This document shows positions 35,561 through 44,230 of a stretch of 64,000 nucleotides of DNA, in pieces. A program made the position numbers and the translations under genes. The notes beneath the pieces were generated by a model, which saw only the letters and a program-made list of their open reading frames with translations, was not told the DNA's origin and ran no database searches. The number at the start of each line of letters is the position of its first letter. Position 1 is the first letter of the stretch. The stretch covers positions 1 to 64,000 of the forward strand of contig NZ_PSLG01000001.1 of assembly GCF_040289485.1 (NCBI RefSeq). Direction: 5' to 3'. The DNA comes from Thermoflexus sp040289485 (GTDB lineage Bacteria > Chloroflexota > Anaerolineae > Thermoflexales > Thermoflexaceae).

Positions 35561-36997
35561 TTGGGGACCGATCGCTCCTTCCTGGCGCTCCTCGCCCTGC
35601 TCTACGCCATCGCGGCCGCCCTCTTCGCCACCCGGACCCCGCCCTGGCAGGTGCCGGACGAGCCGGCCCATTACAACTACATCCGGTTCCTCGCCACCCA
35701 GGGCCGCCTTCCGGTTCTGCAGCCCGGGGACTACGACCAGGAATACCTCAGCCGGATCGTCTCCCGAGGGTTCCCCTCGGACCTCCCCATCGATCCACTG
35801 CGCTACGAGTTCCACCAGCCCCCGCTTTATTATCTGCTCGCCGTTCCCTTGTTCAGGTGGTTCCATGGAGCCCTTCTCCCGTTGCGCCTGTTCTCCGCCG
35901 CCCTGGGCCTGGCGCAGGCCCTGCTGGCCTTCGCCGCCGTCCGTAGGCTCTTCCCGGAGCGCCCGGGATGGGCACGGGGGGTGGCCGTTTTCCTCGCCTT
36001 CCTGCCCCAACATCTGGCGATGAACAGCGGGGTCAACAACGACGCTCTGGCCGAGGCGATCCTCATGGGGCTCTGGGTGCTGCTGGCTGCGGAACGGAAT
36101 GGCCATCGCGCGGCCCGGGGATGGATCGGCGGAGCGTTGTTGGGGCTGGGCTTCCTGACCAAGACGACGATCTACCCCATGGCCGTGGTGGTGCTCCTCG
36201 GCGTCCTCGCCTGGGCCGCCCAGGAAGGGGCCCCCTCCTCGGAACGGCTCCGGCGCCTGGCGCGCTGGCTCGGGCCAGCCCTGTTGTTGGGCGGTCTCTG
36301 GTGGGGGCGCAATCTGATCACATATGGGTGGCCCGACGCCCTGGGCCTGCGCCAACATGATCGCGTGGTGGTGGGGCAGCCCCGCACGACGGAGTGGATC
36401 GCCCGCTATGGCCTCGGGGCGACGCTGGAGCGCTTCCGGGTCTTCACCTTCCAGAGTTTCTGGGGCCAGTTCGGATGGATGGGGGTGGTGCTGGACGCCC
36501 GGCTCTATTTCCTCTTCGCCTGGCTCACCGCCCTGGGCCTCCTGGGGTTGGGGCTGCACCTGGGGCGCGCCCGACGGGGCTCTCCCCTCTGGGGGATGCG
36601 CGGGCTGTTGCTGCTTTTGAACGCGGGGCTCACCGCGGGCGCCTACATCGGCTACAACCTCTCGTTCGTTCAACATCAGGGGCGCTATCTGTTCCCGGCC
36701 CTCCTCCCCATCGCCCTCGGGCTCACCGCTGGGCTTCAGGCGTGGCTGGAGGGGCCTGCCGCCCGGGGGCTGATGGGGGCCTGCGGGCTGGGGATCGCCG
36801 GCTTCGCCATGGCCGGGGCGCTCTCCGGCGACCTCCCCCGCTTTCCGATGGCCGTCCTCGGAGGGACCGCCATGGCCGCCTACGGGATCCGCCGTTTCCC
36901 CGCCCTCCGACCATGGCTGGCGCCCGCAGGGCTGCTGCTCGCCTTCGCCTTGGACCTCTACCTGGCCCTGGGGGTCCTCCCCCGGGCCTTCCCATGA
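35561..36997 (+). CDS. DUF2142/GT39-like polytopic membrane protein
   Basis: A 478-residue protein with about eleven membrane spans. The first outer loop has QVPDEPAHYNYIRFLA and later YEFHQPPLYYLLAVP, the acidic and HxPPLYY signatures of DUF2142/GT-C glycosyltransferases. NNDALAE and the QGRYLFPALLPIALGL span near the C-terminus are also typical. Likely role: transfer of a sugar from polyprenyl phosphate on the outer face, substrate unknown. The start is TTG 35561, placed four bases after GGAGGG; no ATG or GTG fits. It lies 16 bp after the regulator gene and converges on the S1 gene. Confidence 0.78.
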   Translation: MGTDRSFLALLALLYAIAAALFATRTPPWQVPDEPAHYNYIRFLATQGRLPVLQPGDYDQEYLSRIVSRGFPSDLPIDPLRYEFHQPPLYYLLAVPLFRWFHGALLPLRLFSAALGLAQALLAFAAVRRLFPERPGWARGVAVFLAFLPQHLAMNSGVNNDALAEAILMGLWVLLAAERNGHRAARGWIGGALLGLGFLTKTTIYPMAVVVLLGVLAWAAQEGAPSSERLRRLARWLGPALLLGGLWWGRNLITYGWPDALGLRQHDRVVVGQPRTTEWIARYGLGATLERFRVFTFQSFWGQFGWMGVVLDARLYFLFAWLTALGLLGLGLHLGRARRGSPLWGMRGLLLLLNAGLTAGAYIGYNLSFVQHQGRYLFPALLPIALGLTAGLQAWLEGPAARGLMGACGLGIAGFAMAGALSGDLPRFPMAVLGGTAMAAYGIRRFPALRPWLAPAGLLLAFALDLYLALGVLPRAFP

Positions 36998-37057
36998 TCG
37001 CTGGTGAAGACCTGGAAGGGCGCCTGGGCCCGCTACAGGGCTTTCCAGTTTTCTGGA

Positions 37058-37090
37058 GTTGGCTATTCTTTAAAGATACGGGATTGAAAC
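37058..37090. other. Single CRISPR-repeat-like sequence next to the S1 stop codon
   Basis: An AT-rich stretch in a GC-rich neighbourhood ends GGGATTGAAAC, read on the minus strand as GTTTCAATCCC directly after the TAG stop of the S1 gene. Such ends are typical of type I/III CRISPR repeats. Only one copy is present, no spacer array and no cas genes are seen, so it may be a remnant or chance. Confidence 0.25.
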
Positions 37091-38083
37091 CTAGTTGGTC
37101 GACACGGACTCCAGCGGCGGCACAGAGCGGCCGCGGGCCCGCGCCTCCTGCAGCGCCCGTTTGAGGGCATAGGCCATCACCGTCAGTTCCGCCTCGGCCT
37201 CCTCTGGCTCCGGCGCGGGAGAAGGCCGGGGGGGAACCGCGGGGCCAGCCTCCTTCTCCTCCTGCGGAGATGCCTCTGGCGCTGCCGCCTTCGCCGGGAG
37301 CAAGCCCCGCAGGCTCAGCCGGATCTGCTTCTTCTCCGGATCCACCAGGATGATGCGGGCCTCGATCTCCTGGCCCTCCTGGAGGACCTCCGCTGGGTCT
37401 TTGAGGTTGCGGATCCCGAACTCGCTGATATGAATCAGGGCATCGCGCTCGGCACCGATGTCCACGAAGGCGCCGAACTTCTCGATCCGGGTCACCTTCC
37501 CCCGGACCCGCTCCCCCACCTTCAGATCCTCCCAGCGCAAGGACGGCGGCGGGATCATGGTGAGGCGCAGCCGCCGCTCGCGGCGGCTGGCGTGGATCGC
37601 CCAGACCTCCACCGTGTCCCCGACCTGGAAGGACCCGATCGGATCCACCCGTCCCTCCTTGCGGATCTGAGAGGCAGGGACAAACCCCTCCACCGGCGCA
37701 TCGATATCGACGTAGACCCCGTTGGGCTCCACCCGGGTGACCCGCCCGGTGAACGCGCGCCCGGGCTTCAATTGACCCCAACCCACGCTCGCCGGGCGGA
37801 TCTGCGTGAGGCTCAGCAGGCCCTTCTTCCGGTTCACCTGCTTCACCCACGCCGTCACCCGGTCCCCTGGTTTGAACACCTCCTGGACCCGGAGGACCGG
37901 CCCGGGGATTTGCGAGATGTGGAGGAATCCAAGGACCTCTGCCCCGATGTCGACGAAAGCGCCGGCGGGGGTGACATGCACCACCACGCCTTCCACAGGC
38001 ATCTTGGGGCGCAGGGACCGAAGGGGGACCTTTGCCGAAGCCTTTGTCTCCGAGGATGCCGCGATCACAGGGCTCGTTTCCAT
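37091..38083 (-). CDS. S1 RNA-binding-domain protein (three S1 repeats)
   Basis: A 330-residue protein with three S1 OB-fold repeats at about 30-100, 107-175 and 188-260; each carries the pattern GxVxxVxxxGxFVDIGA (for example VEGVVVHVTPAGAFVDIGA) and an ISQI/ISEF strand. A proline- and glutamate-rich linker and a final helix follow. It resembles shortened ribosomal protein S1 homologues and may bind mRNA or ribosomes; bacterial bS1 usually has four to six repeats. A promoter with TTGCCC and TAGAAT lies 54-82 bp upstream. Confidence 0.85.
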   Translation of the reverse strand: METSPVIAASSETKASAKVPLRSLRPKMPVEGVVVHVTPAGAFVDIGAEVLGFLHISQIPGPVLRVQEVFKPGDRVTAWVKQVNRKKGLLSLTQIRPASVGWGQLKPGRAFTGRVTRVEPNGVYVDIDAPVEGFVPASQIRKEGRVDPIGSFQVGDTVEVWAIHASRRERRLRLTMIPPPSLRWEDLKVGERVRGKVTRIEKFGAFVDIGAERDALIHISEFGIRNLKDPAEVLQEGQEIEARIILVDPEKKQIRLSLRGLLPAKAAAPEASPQEEKEAGPAVPPRPSPAPEPEEAEAELTVMAYALKRALQEARARGRSVPPLESVSTN

Positions 38084-38136
38084 GGCCGGTCGCTCCCTCC
38101 TTTCAGGATGAGTCCAGACCCGTTCCTGCTTTCACA

Positions 38137-38165
38137 ATTCTACGCCGGAGCCCAAAAAGGGGCAA
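38137..38165 (-). promoter_or_regulatory. Promoter of the S1-domain gene
   Basis: On the minus strand TTGCCC (38165-38160), a 17-bp spacer and TAGAAT (38142-38137) precede ATG 38083. Confidence 0.6.
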
Positions 38166-38259
38166 ACCGGGGCGGGGCGTGGGCGTTGACCTCCTCGCGT
38201 TCTGCCCGCGTTCCGGCCGCGGGGTAAAATGGGGGGGAGGCGGGGAGGGCGCGGGCACG

Positions 38260-39051
38260 ATGATCGGGATCAATTGCGGACGCCTGGCGGATCTGCCAGC
38301 CCTTCGCGATTTTGCCGAGGTCCACGGCCTGGGCCTGGAGCTGCAGGAGTTCGCTTCCCCAGAGACTTTGGAGGGCGACTGGCGCGCCTTGATCCGTCGA
38401 TATCGCCAGGCCCTGGCCGGGTTCGCCGGGCCGATCTCCCTCCACGGCCCGTTCGTGGATCTGTTCAGCGGCAGCATCGATCCGCGGATCGCTGCTGTGG
38501 CCATGGAGCGCTACCGCCAGGCGATGGAGATCGCGGTGGAACTGGGGGCCTGGCTGGTGAACTTCCATCTGAACTACAATCCCCTGGTGGACGAGCCATC
38601 CTATCGGCCCCGCTGGCTGGAGCGCCAGGCGGCCTTCTGGTCGGAACTGGCCGAGGAGGCTCAGGACGCCGGGGTGCGCATCGCCCTGGAAAACATGTGG
38701 GAGCCGGACCCCTTCCTTCAGGTCGAGGTCATCCAACGGGTGAATCATCTTTCGATCGGGGCGTGCATCGACATCGGCCACGCCTATCTGTATTCCCGCG
38801 TCCCCATCCAGGCCTGGATCAACATCCTGGAGCCGATTCTGATCTACGTCCACCTGCACAACACCAACGGGATCCAGGATCGACACTTGCCCCTGAGCCA
38901 TGGGATCATCCCGATCGAGCCTGTCCTCAGCCGCCTGGTGCGCTGCATGAACCGCCCGGTGCTGATCCTGGAACTGCCCGGCCTGGCCGAGATCCAGGAG
39001 AGCCTCCCGATCCTGCAACGGATCCTTCAACAGACGTCGGCGTTCCCATGA
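38260..39051 (+). CDS. Sugar phosphate isomerase/epimerase (xylose isomerase-like TIM barrel)
   Basis: A 263-residue TIM-barrel protein of the AP-endonuclease-2/xylose-isomerase-like family. Metal-site pieces are visible: SLHGPFVDLFSG, NFHLNYNP, ALENMW, ACIDIGHAYLY, VHLHNTNG, HGIIP and ILELPG, matching Glu/Asp/His ligands of sugar epimerases. Substrate unknown. TAAAAT at 38225-38230 may be a -10 box. The stop overlaps the start of a decayed PIG-L deacetylase gene by ATGA, so the pair were once translationally coupled, suggesting joint action on a sugar or amino sugar. Confidence 0.82.
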   Translation: MIGINCGRLADLPALRDFAEVHGLGLELQEFASPETLEGDWRALIRRYRQALAGFAGPISLHGPFVDLFSGSIDPRIAAVAMERYRQAMEIAVELGAWLVNFHLNYNPLVDEPSYRPRWLERQAAFWSELAEEAQDAGVRIALENMWEPDPFLQVEVIQRVNHLSIGACIDIGHAYLYSRVPIQAWINILEPILIYVHLHNTNGIQDRHLPLSHGIIPIEPVLSRLVRCMNRPVLILELPGLAEIQESLPILQRILQQTSAFP

Positions 39052-39450
39052 GGACACCAGGGACGCTCCTGGCGGCCTTCGCCCATCCCGACGTTGAGGC
39101 CCTTGGCCCTGCCAGGACCCCCGCCTTCTATGCGCAGCGGGGGGTTGCTGTGCGCGGTTGCGGGAGGGCCATGACCCGCGCCACTTCCGGTGTGACCATG
39201 ACATCGACCGGAAGGCGGCATTGGGCGCCGCCCTCCCGGTCACCACCCGTATCGATGTCCGACCGGTCCTCGCGCGGAAGGCCCGGGCGGCCGCGTGCTC
39301 TTAGAGCCAGGGCGACGGTTTCATGCAACGGTTCCGTCTGGCGGCGTTCCGGCAACGCGCCTTTTGGAGGACCGAGGTGTTCCACCGGGCCTTCCCACCT
39401 TTCCGAGCCGGCGGAGACCGACATCCTTCCCTCACCGGCCGCGGGCGGGC
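39048..39450 (+). pseudogene. Decayed PIG-L/LmbE-family N-acetylglucosaminyl deacetylase
   Basis: The frame starts at ATG 39048 within the stop of the isomerase gene and opens LLAAFAHPDVEALGP, close to the LmbE signature, but the metal-binding HPDD is HPDV and the following GGTLA is lost. About 30 codons on, similarity jumps frame. In another frame TTRIDVRPVLARKARAAACS, a TAG stop at the usual CHRSQ site, then SQGDGF, MQRFRLAAF and FWRTEVFHRAFPPF match the C-terminal half of the family. Roughly 100 central residues are missing. Frameshift, stop and deletion together mark a pseudogene. The remaining sequence to 39509 holds no other gene I can support. Confidence 0.75.
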
Positions 39451-39509
39451 GAGGCCGCGGGACGGACCCGGCTCGCCAAAAAGACCGCGCGACGATCAGG
39501 AGATCCTAA

Positions 39510-40271
39510 ATGGGCATGACATCACCGCCTTCGGGGATCCGCATCTGGGTGGTTCACGAGGGGGCCGCGGCGGACGCCCATTTAGTGGAGACATTGAAAC
39601 GGCACCGGTTCATGGTGGAAACGATCGCCACCGATGCTCTGCTGCGGGCCCTGCGAAACCGGCGCGCCCACGGGGCCGCAGCTGGGGAGAAGCCCGCCCT
39701 CATTGTGCTGGATCGCCTGGATGCCTCCAGAGGGCTCGAACTCCACCAGCATCTCCGGCGCCGGCTGGGCCTCCCCGTGCTCCTCATCGTGGATCGGGAG
39801 GACGCTGCCATGTGGGGCCGCCAGGATGACGGGGTGCTAGTCGCCCCCTTCTCCACCCGGCGGCTACTCCACCGGATCCGGGCGATGGTGGCCGCCGGCC
39901 CCAAGGAGATCGTCGAGGAGGAGATCATCGAGATCGGCCCGTTCCGGCTGAACACCCTGCGGCGGGTCCTCCAGCGCGGGGACGCCATCTATTGCCTCAC
40001 GCCGAAGCAATGCCGGCTGCTGGCCATCCTGATGCGGCGGGCCGGCCACGTGGTCCCCCGGCGGGACCTCATCCGATGGGTCTGGGGGGGCGAGACGCCC
40101 GTCCGCAGCCGCACCCTGGACGTCCACATCCGCTGGCTTCGCCGTATCCTGGAGGAGGATCCGGCCCACCCCCGCTACTTGGAGACCGTCCGCCACGTCG
40201 GTTACCGCTTCTCGGCCTCTGGAGGGAAGCCCGATCCGGATCCGCGGGGGGCCAAGGGGATGGCGATGTAA
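39510..40271 (+). CDS. OmpR-type DNA-binding protein with degenerate receiver domain
   Basis: A 253-residue protein. Residues 10-126 keep the receiver outline but not its chemistry: the acidic pair at the first strand is replaced (WVVHEG), Asp68 in IVLDRLD remains, and the conserved Lys of the KPF loop is Ala112 (VAPFS). Residues 140-238 are a normal OmpR/PhoB winged helix (LTPKQCRLLAILM, RSRTLDVHIRWLRR, ETVRHVGYRF). It probably binds DNA without standard phosphorylation control. AGGAG precedes ATG 39510. Its 3' end overlaps that of the opposing large kinase gene by 70 bp. Confidence 0.87.
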   Translation: MGMTSPPSGIRIWVVHEGAAADAHLVETLKRHRFMVETIATDALLRALRNRRAHGAAAGEKPALIVLDRLDASRGLELHQHLRRRLGLPVLLIVDREDAAMWGRQDDGVLVAPFSTRRLLHRIRAMVAAGPKEIVEEEIIEIGPFRLNTLRRVLQRGDAIYCLTPKQCRLLAILMRRAGHVVPRRDLIRWVWGGETPVRSRTLDVHIRWLRRILEEDPAHPRYLETVRHVGYRFSASGGKPDPDPRGAKGMAM

Positions 40272-43200
40272 AACGTGCTGCCCCGCCCCAACTGGCTCTC
40301 CACCCACACCCGCCCCCCATGCCATTCCACGATCGAGCGCACCAGGGCCAGCCCCAGCCCGCTCCCTTTGACGTGAGCGGTCTCCTTGCGACGGACCCGA
40401 TAGAATTTCTCGAAGATCCGCGTCTGGTCGGCTGGAGCGATGCCGATCCCCGTGTCCTGCACCCACACCAGCGCGGTGTCCTCCCGTTCCGCGAGGCCCA
40501 AACGGATCGATCCGCCCTCTGGCGTGTATTTGATAGCGTTGTCCACCAGATTGGCGATGGCGCGGCGCAACCAGGCCGCATCCCCCAGCACCATCCCCTG
40601 ACCACGGATCTCCACGGCCATCCGCAACCCCCGCGCCATCGCATGAGGCCGCATCTCCTGGAAAACATCCCGGACCACGTCCCTCAGGCGGCACAGGGCC
40701 CGCTGCCCAATCCCTTCCTCGATCCTCCGGAGATCGAGCAGATCGTTGATCATGCGGGTCATCTGATCGATGCCCCCCATGATCTTCTCCACATACTCCT
40801 GCTGCCGCGCGGTCAGGGGACCGGCCAGCCCCAGCATGGTCACAAAACCTCGCATGGCCGTGAGCGGGGAGCGCAGATCGTGAGAGACCGCGGCGATGAA
40901 ATCGGATTTCAGACGATCCAGTTCCTTGAACGGCGTGATGTCCCGCACGAGCAGAAGGCAGCCCACTTCCCGCCCATCCTCCATGCGGAGATCACACCGG
41001 CCCGCCCAGAAGGCTCGTCCGTCCGCCCGGCTGATCTCACGGCTCCGGATCTGCCCTGGCGGCACGGGCTCGCGAAGCAGATCCAGCAAATCCCCATCGT
41101 GGAGCACCGAAGCGGCGGGCTGGCCCAGGGCCTTGGAGACGGACAGGCCCACGAGACGCTCCGCCGCCGGGTTCGCGAACCGGAGGTCTCCCTTTGGATC
41201 GAACAGAAGGATGGCGTCAGGGCTGCTCTCCAGGACCGCCCGGAGCCGCTCCCGCTCCGCCCGCACGGCCTCGTAGAGCCGGACGCGGGCAAGAAAGCCC
41301 GCCGCTTGATCGAGGATCAGCCGAACCAATTGGCGCTCGGAATCCAAGGCCCGATGGGGCGGGTCAAAGAGCAACCAAGCGATCCCCTCCTCCCCCTCAC
41401 CTCGGATCGGCAGGAGAGCCAGCGAACGATCCCAATGGCCCCGGAACAGCACGTCCGGGAGACCCGGTCGGCGCCCCTTGCTGATCCCCCATCGGGGGAG
41501 CGGATGTTCCCGAGCCCACGCCCAGCACACCGCATCCACCGGATCGGTTTCGGCCTCCCCTTGAGCGGTGAAGGCCCGCAGCCGTCCCTCCGGATCCTGG
41601 ATCAGGATCCGTGCCCTTGAGGACGGAACAGCCTGCTCCAACGCGTGGGCCACCGCTGGGAGTCCCTGGTCGATGCCCTCCGCCTCCGCCAACCGCTGGT
41701 TTAACGCCAACAAGAGGGAGAGATCCTTCAAGCGCGAACGCAGGGCATGGCGCATCTGTTCCATCGCCGCTGCGAGGGCGCCCAGTTCGTCGACCGACTC
41801 GCTCGGGATGGGGTCCCCCAGATCGCCCCGCGCCATCCGAACGGAGGCCGACGTCAGCTGTTCCAGGCGGCGGGCGATGGGACGGCTCATCATCCCAAAC
41901 GAGATCGCTCCTACCCCCGCGAGCCCCAGGAGGAGGGCCCCCAGCGGGAGGATCAGGATGACAGACCGTCGGATCAGGGCCGCGCGTGGGTAGCGGATCA
42001 CCGCCCACCACTCGGTGCCCGTGAGCCGCCGGCCCCAGATCTGCTCGACCGTCCCCCGCGGGGAGATCCGGGCGAAGGCGAAAGATTCTGCCGGCCCGCC
42101 GGGCGGGAGCGGGAAGATCTCCCCCAGACGTCCCACGTCGGAGTGCAGGAAGATCCGCCCCTCCCGGTCGATGATCAGTCCCCGGGCCTCGGGAAGGCTT
42201 CCCTGCAATGATGTGAGGACCTCATGCAGGGCTGGGTTTTCCTCCACCCACACGCGGCCGATCAAGATCCCCGGGGGCGGATCCCCCTCCAGGGGGGCGA
42301 GGAACGAGATCCCAAAGCGCCCGTCCGGCAAGCGGTCGAACGCCGTATGCAGGGCGGCCCGAGCGCTCCAGGCCTCGGCCAGGGCCGAGCGCTCCAAGGT
42401 CGAGAGGCCCCACCGCATCGCCTCCGCAGGGTAGGCGGCCACGACCTCCCCCTCGCCATTGACCACCAGGAGGGCGTTATACACCGGTCCGGTCTGGACG
42501 AGCCGGCGCAGCCCCAGGCCGGTCGCCGGAGACGGCGCCATCGGCACCGACCCCAGGATGGCCAGGTCCGCCAGCAGGGTGTCGCCGGTGTGCAGAAAAT
42601 GGGCCAACCGCTCGGCAGCCCGCTCGGCCTGCTGTTCCATCGCCTCCGCCCACTCGCTCTCGGCCCGGTGGATCGCCCACAGGAGAAGCCCACCGAACAG
42701 GGCGAGGATCAGGCCGGCGATCCATGCCCCGAACAAAGCGAGGAAGCGGATCTGGATGCGACGGGCATAGGACGGCCATGCCGCAGGGCGGCGGGTTTGT
42801 CGGAGGATCGGCCAGCGGTGATGGGCGGCCTGGGCGATCAGGCCGCTGAGCAGCGCCCCGAAACCGGAAGGCATGGCCACCGCGGTCGCGAGGGTCCACA
42901 CCCCGTCCAGCGCCTCCCACCAGGAGGGATAGACGGTGGCCCAGGACAGCCCGTTGAAGAAGAGCCAGACCAGCCATCCGAGGACGGCGACGACCAAGGG
43001 CTGTCGGAGAAGCCGGAAGGGACGCCCGATCCAGTTCTGGGCCAGCGCCCCGCCGATCAGGGCCGCCTCCATGGCCACGATCCAAGGCCCGTGCAGCACC
43101 CGCCCGTCGATCAGGATCCCGGCCACCCCTCCCAGCAGCAGGCCGACCCACGCCAGCGCTCCTGGCCCCCAGCGGGCACCCCAGATCAGGTAAGGCAACC

Positions 43201-43462
43201 CCATCAGGGGGGTGAACGCCAACCGAAAGGGAAGATCCGGGAACCGATCTGAGGAGACAACCGGGGTCAAGGCGGTAAGGAAGGCAAGCAGGAGAAAGAG
43301 CCCGTCGCTGACCTCCGCGTTTTCCCGCAGCGCCCGAAGGTCTCTGCGGCCTGCGATCCCGATCCCCAAGGCCGCCGCGAAGCCCAGGGCAGCCAGCAGC
43401 CAGCCCCATCCCGAGCCAGGCCCTACCAGACGACCGGGAAGGATCAGGAGCTCCAGCCGCAT
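40202..43462 (-). CDS. Membrane histidine kinase with dCache-like, HAMP, GAF and PAS domains
   Basis: A 1086-residue kinase. Residues 10-245 carry several membrane spans (MASE-like). Another span near 270 leads to an outer dCache-like sensor of about 270 residues and a span near 560, followed by HAMP (SRPIARRLEQLTSASVRMA), GAF and PAS (ESSPDAILLFDPKGDLRFAN). HisKA has His near 860 (FIAAVSHDLRSPLTAMRGF) and the ATPase has NLVDNAIKYTPEGG and GSGLGLALVRSI. ATG 43462 follows AGGAGA; a start at 43582 would add an unlikely basic stretch. It converges on, and overlaps by 70 bp, the pseudo-receiver regulator gene, an unusual layout for a possible pair. Confidence 0.9.
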   Translation of the reverse strand: MRLELLILPGRLVGPGSGWGWLLAALGFAAALGIGIAGRRDLRALRENAEVSDGLFLLLAFLTALTPVVSSDRFPDLPFRLAFTPLMGLPYLIWGARWGPGALAWVGLLLGGVAGILIDGRVLHGPWIVAMEAALIGGALAQNWIGRPFRLLRQPLVVAVLGWLVWLFFNGLSWATVYPSWWEALDGVWTLATAVAMPSGFGALLSGLIAQAAHHRWPILRQTRRPAAWPSYARRIQIRFLALFGAWIAGLILALFGGLLLWAIHRAESEWAEAMEQQAERAAERLAHFLHTGDTLLADLAILGSVPMAPSPATGLGLRRLVQTGPVYNALLVVNGEGEVVAAYPAEAMRWGLSTLERSALAEAWSARAALHTAFDRLPDGRFGISFLAPLEGDPPPGILIGRVWVEENPALHEVLTSLQGSLPEARGLIIDREGRIFLHSDVGRLGEIFPLPPGGPAESFAFARISPRGTVEQIWGRRLTGTEWWAVIRYPRAALIRRSVILILPLGALLLGLAGVGAISFGMMSRPIARRLEQLTSASVRMARGDLGDPIPSESVDELGALAAAMEQMRHALRSRLKDLSLLLALNQRLAEAEGIDQGLPAVAHALEQAVPSSRARILIQDPEGRLRAFTAQGEAETDPVDAVCWAWAREHPLPRWGISKGRRPGLPDVLFRGHWDRSLALLPIRGEGEEGIAWLLFDPPHRALDSERQLVRLILDQAAGFLARVRLYEAVRAERERLRAVLESSPDAILLFDPKGDLRFANPAAERLVGLSVSKALGQPAASVLHDGDLLDLLREPVPPGQIRSREISRADGRAFWAGRCDLRMEDGREVGCLLLVRDITPFKELDRLKSDFIAAVSHDLRSPLTAMRGFVTMLGLAGPLTARQQEYVEKIMGGIDQMTRMINDLLDLRRIEEGIGQRALCRLRDVVRDVFQEMRPHAMARGLRMAVEIRGQGMVLGDAAWLRRAIANLVDNAIKYTPEGGSIRLGLAEREDTALVWVQDTGIGIAPADQTRIFEKFYRVRRKETAHVKGSGLGLALVRSIVEWHGGRVWVESQLGRGSTFYIAIPLAPRGSGSGFPPEAEKR

Positions 43463-43625
43463 CGACCTGTTCTCCTGGCGACGGCCTGGGCTCTCGCCGG
43501 CAGCCCGGCCCGCGCCCGCCGCACGGAGGATCCCCCGAACCAATGGTAGCGGGAACGCCGGAACCTCGCCAGCGGATGGCACGACCGATCCGGAGAGGAA
43601 AACAGATCCCTCCCCGGGGCCGGAT

Positions 43626-43631
43626 TATAAT
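43626..43631 (+). promoter_or_regulatory. Likely -10 box (TATAAT) before rpiB
   Basis: A perfect TATAAT lies 108 bp before rpiB in the divergent kinase/rpiB intergenic region. No recognisable -35 box stands at 16-18 bp. Confidence 0.4.
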
Positions 43632-43738
43632 GAGAGGGGAAATCTCTTCGCAGGACGCGGGGGAAGGAAGGGATACCCGCCACCGAGGGGCGGCGGGGAC
43701 GAAGCCCCAACGGATCCTCAGGAGACGGAGGGAAAGCC

Positions 43739-44230
43739 ATGCGGATCGTCGTGGGCAGCGATGAGCGCACCCATCTCACGGACGTGGTGATCGAGGAGCT
43801 GCGGCGCCGCGGCTTCGAGGTGGAGCCAGTGGGGCCCCTGGCGGGGGAGAAGGCCTACTGGCCCCAGGTGGCCCGCATCGTGGCCGAGAAGATGGCCCGG
43901 GGCGAGGCCGATGAAGGCATCCTGTTCTGCTGGACAGGGACCGGGGTGAGCATCGCAGCCAACAAAGTGCCGGGGGTCCGGGCCGCCCTCTGCGAGGACG
44001 CCGAGACCGCCCGGGGGGCACGCCTTTGGAACAACGCCAACGTGCTGTGCATGAGCCTGCGCCGCACCTCCGAGGCCATCGCCCGGGAGATCCTGGACGC
44101 CTGGTTCGGCACCCGCTACGTCCCGAACCCGGAGGATGACACCTGCTTGGCCCAGGTGGCCGAGATCGAACGGACCTACGCGCAGGCCTCTGGGCCGATC
44201 CCCTCGCCGGCCGGCGCCCCGGCGCCATGA
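43739..44230 (+). CDS. rpiB: RpiB/LacAB-family sugar-phosphate isomerase
   Basis: A 163-residue RpiB-type isomerase interconverting ribose 5-phosphate and ribulose 5-phosphate, or related sugars. MRIVVGSDE opens the Rossmann-like fold; the active-site loop is ILFCWTGTGVSIAANK with Cys64; RAALCEDAETARGARLWNNANVLCMS is the second substrate-binding segment. Residues 33-41 (PLAGEKAYWP) replace the usual DYP segment, so the natural sugar may differ from ribose. The stop overlaps the start of the radical SAM gene by ATGA. Confidence 0.85.
   Translation: MRIVVGSDERTHLTDVVIEELRRRGFEVEPVGPLAGEKAYWPQVARIVAEKMARGEADEGILFCWTGTGVSIAANKVPGVRAALCEDAETARGARLWNNANVLCMSLRRTSEAIAREILDAWFGTRYVPNPEDDTCLAQVAEIERTYAQASGPIPSPAGAPAP

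Noticed and set aside
38186..38230. TTGACC followed by TAAAAT as a promoter of the isomerase gene
   Set aside because: The spacer is 33 bp, far too long; only the -10-like box is plausible.
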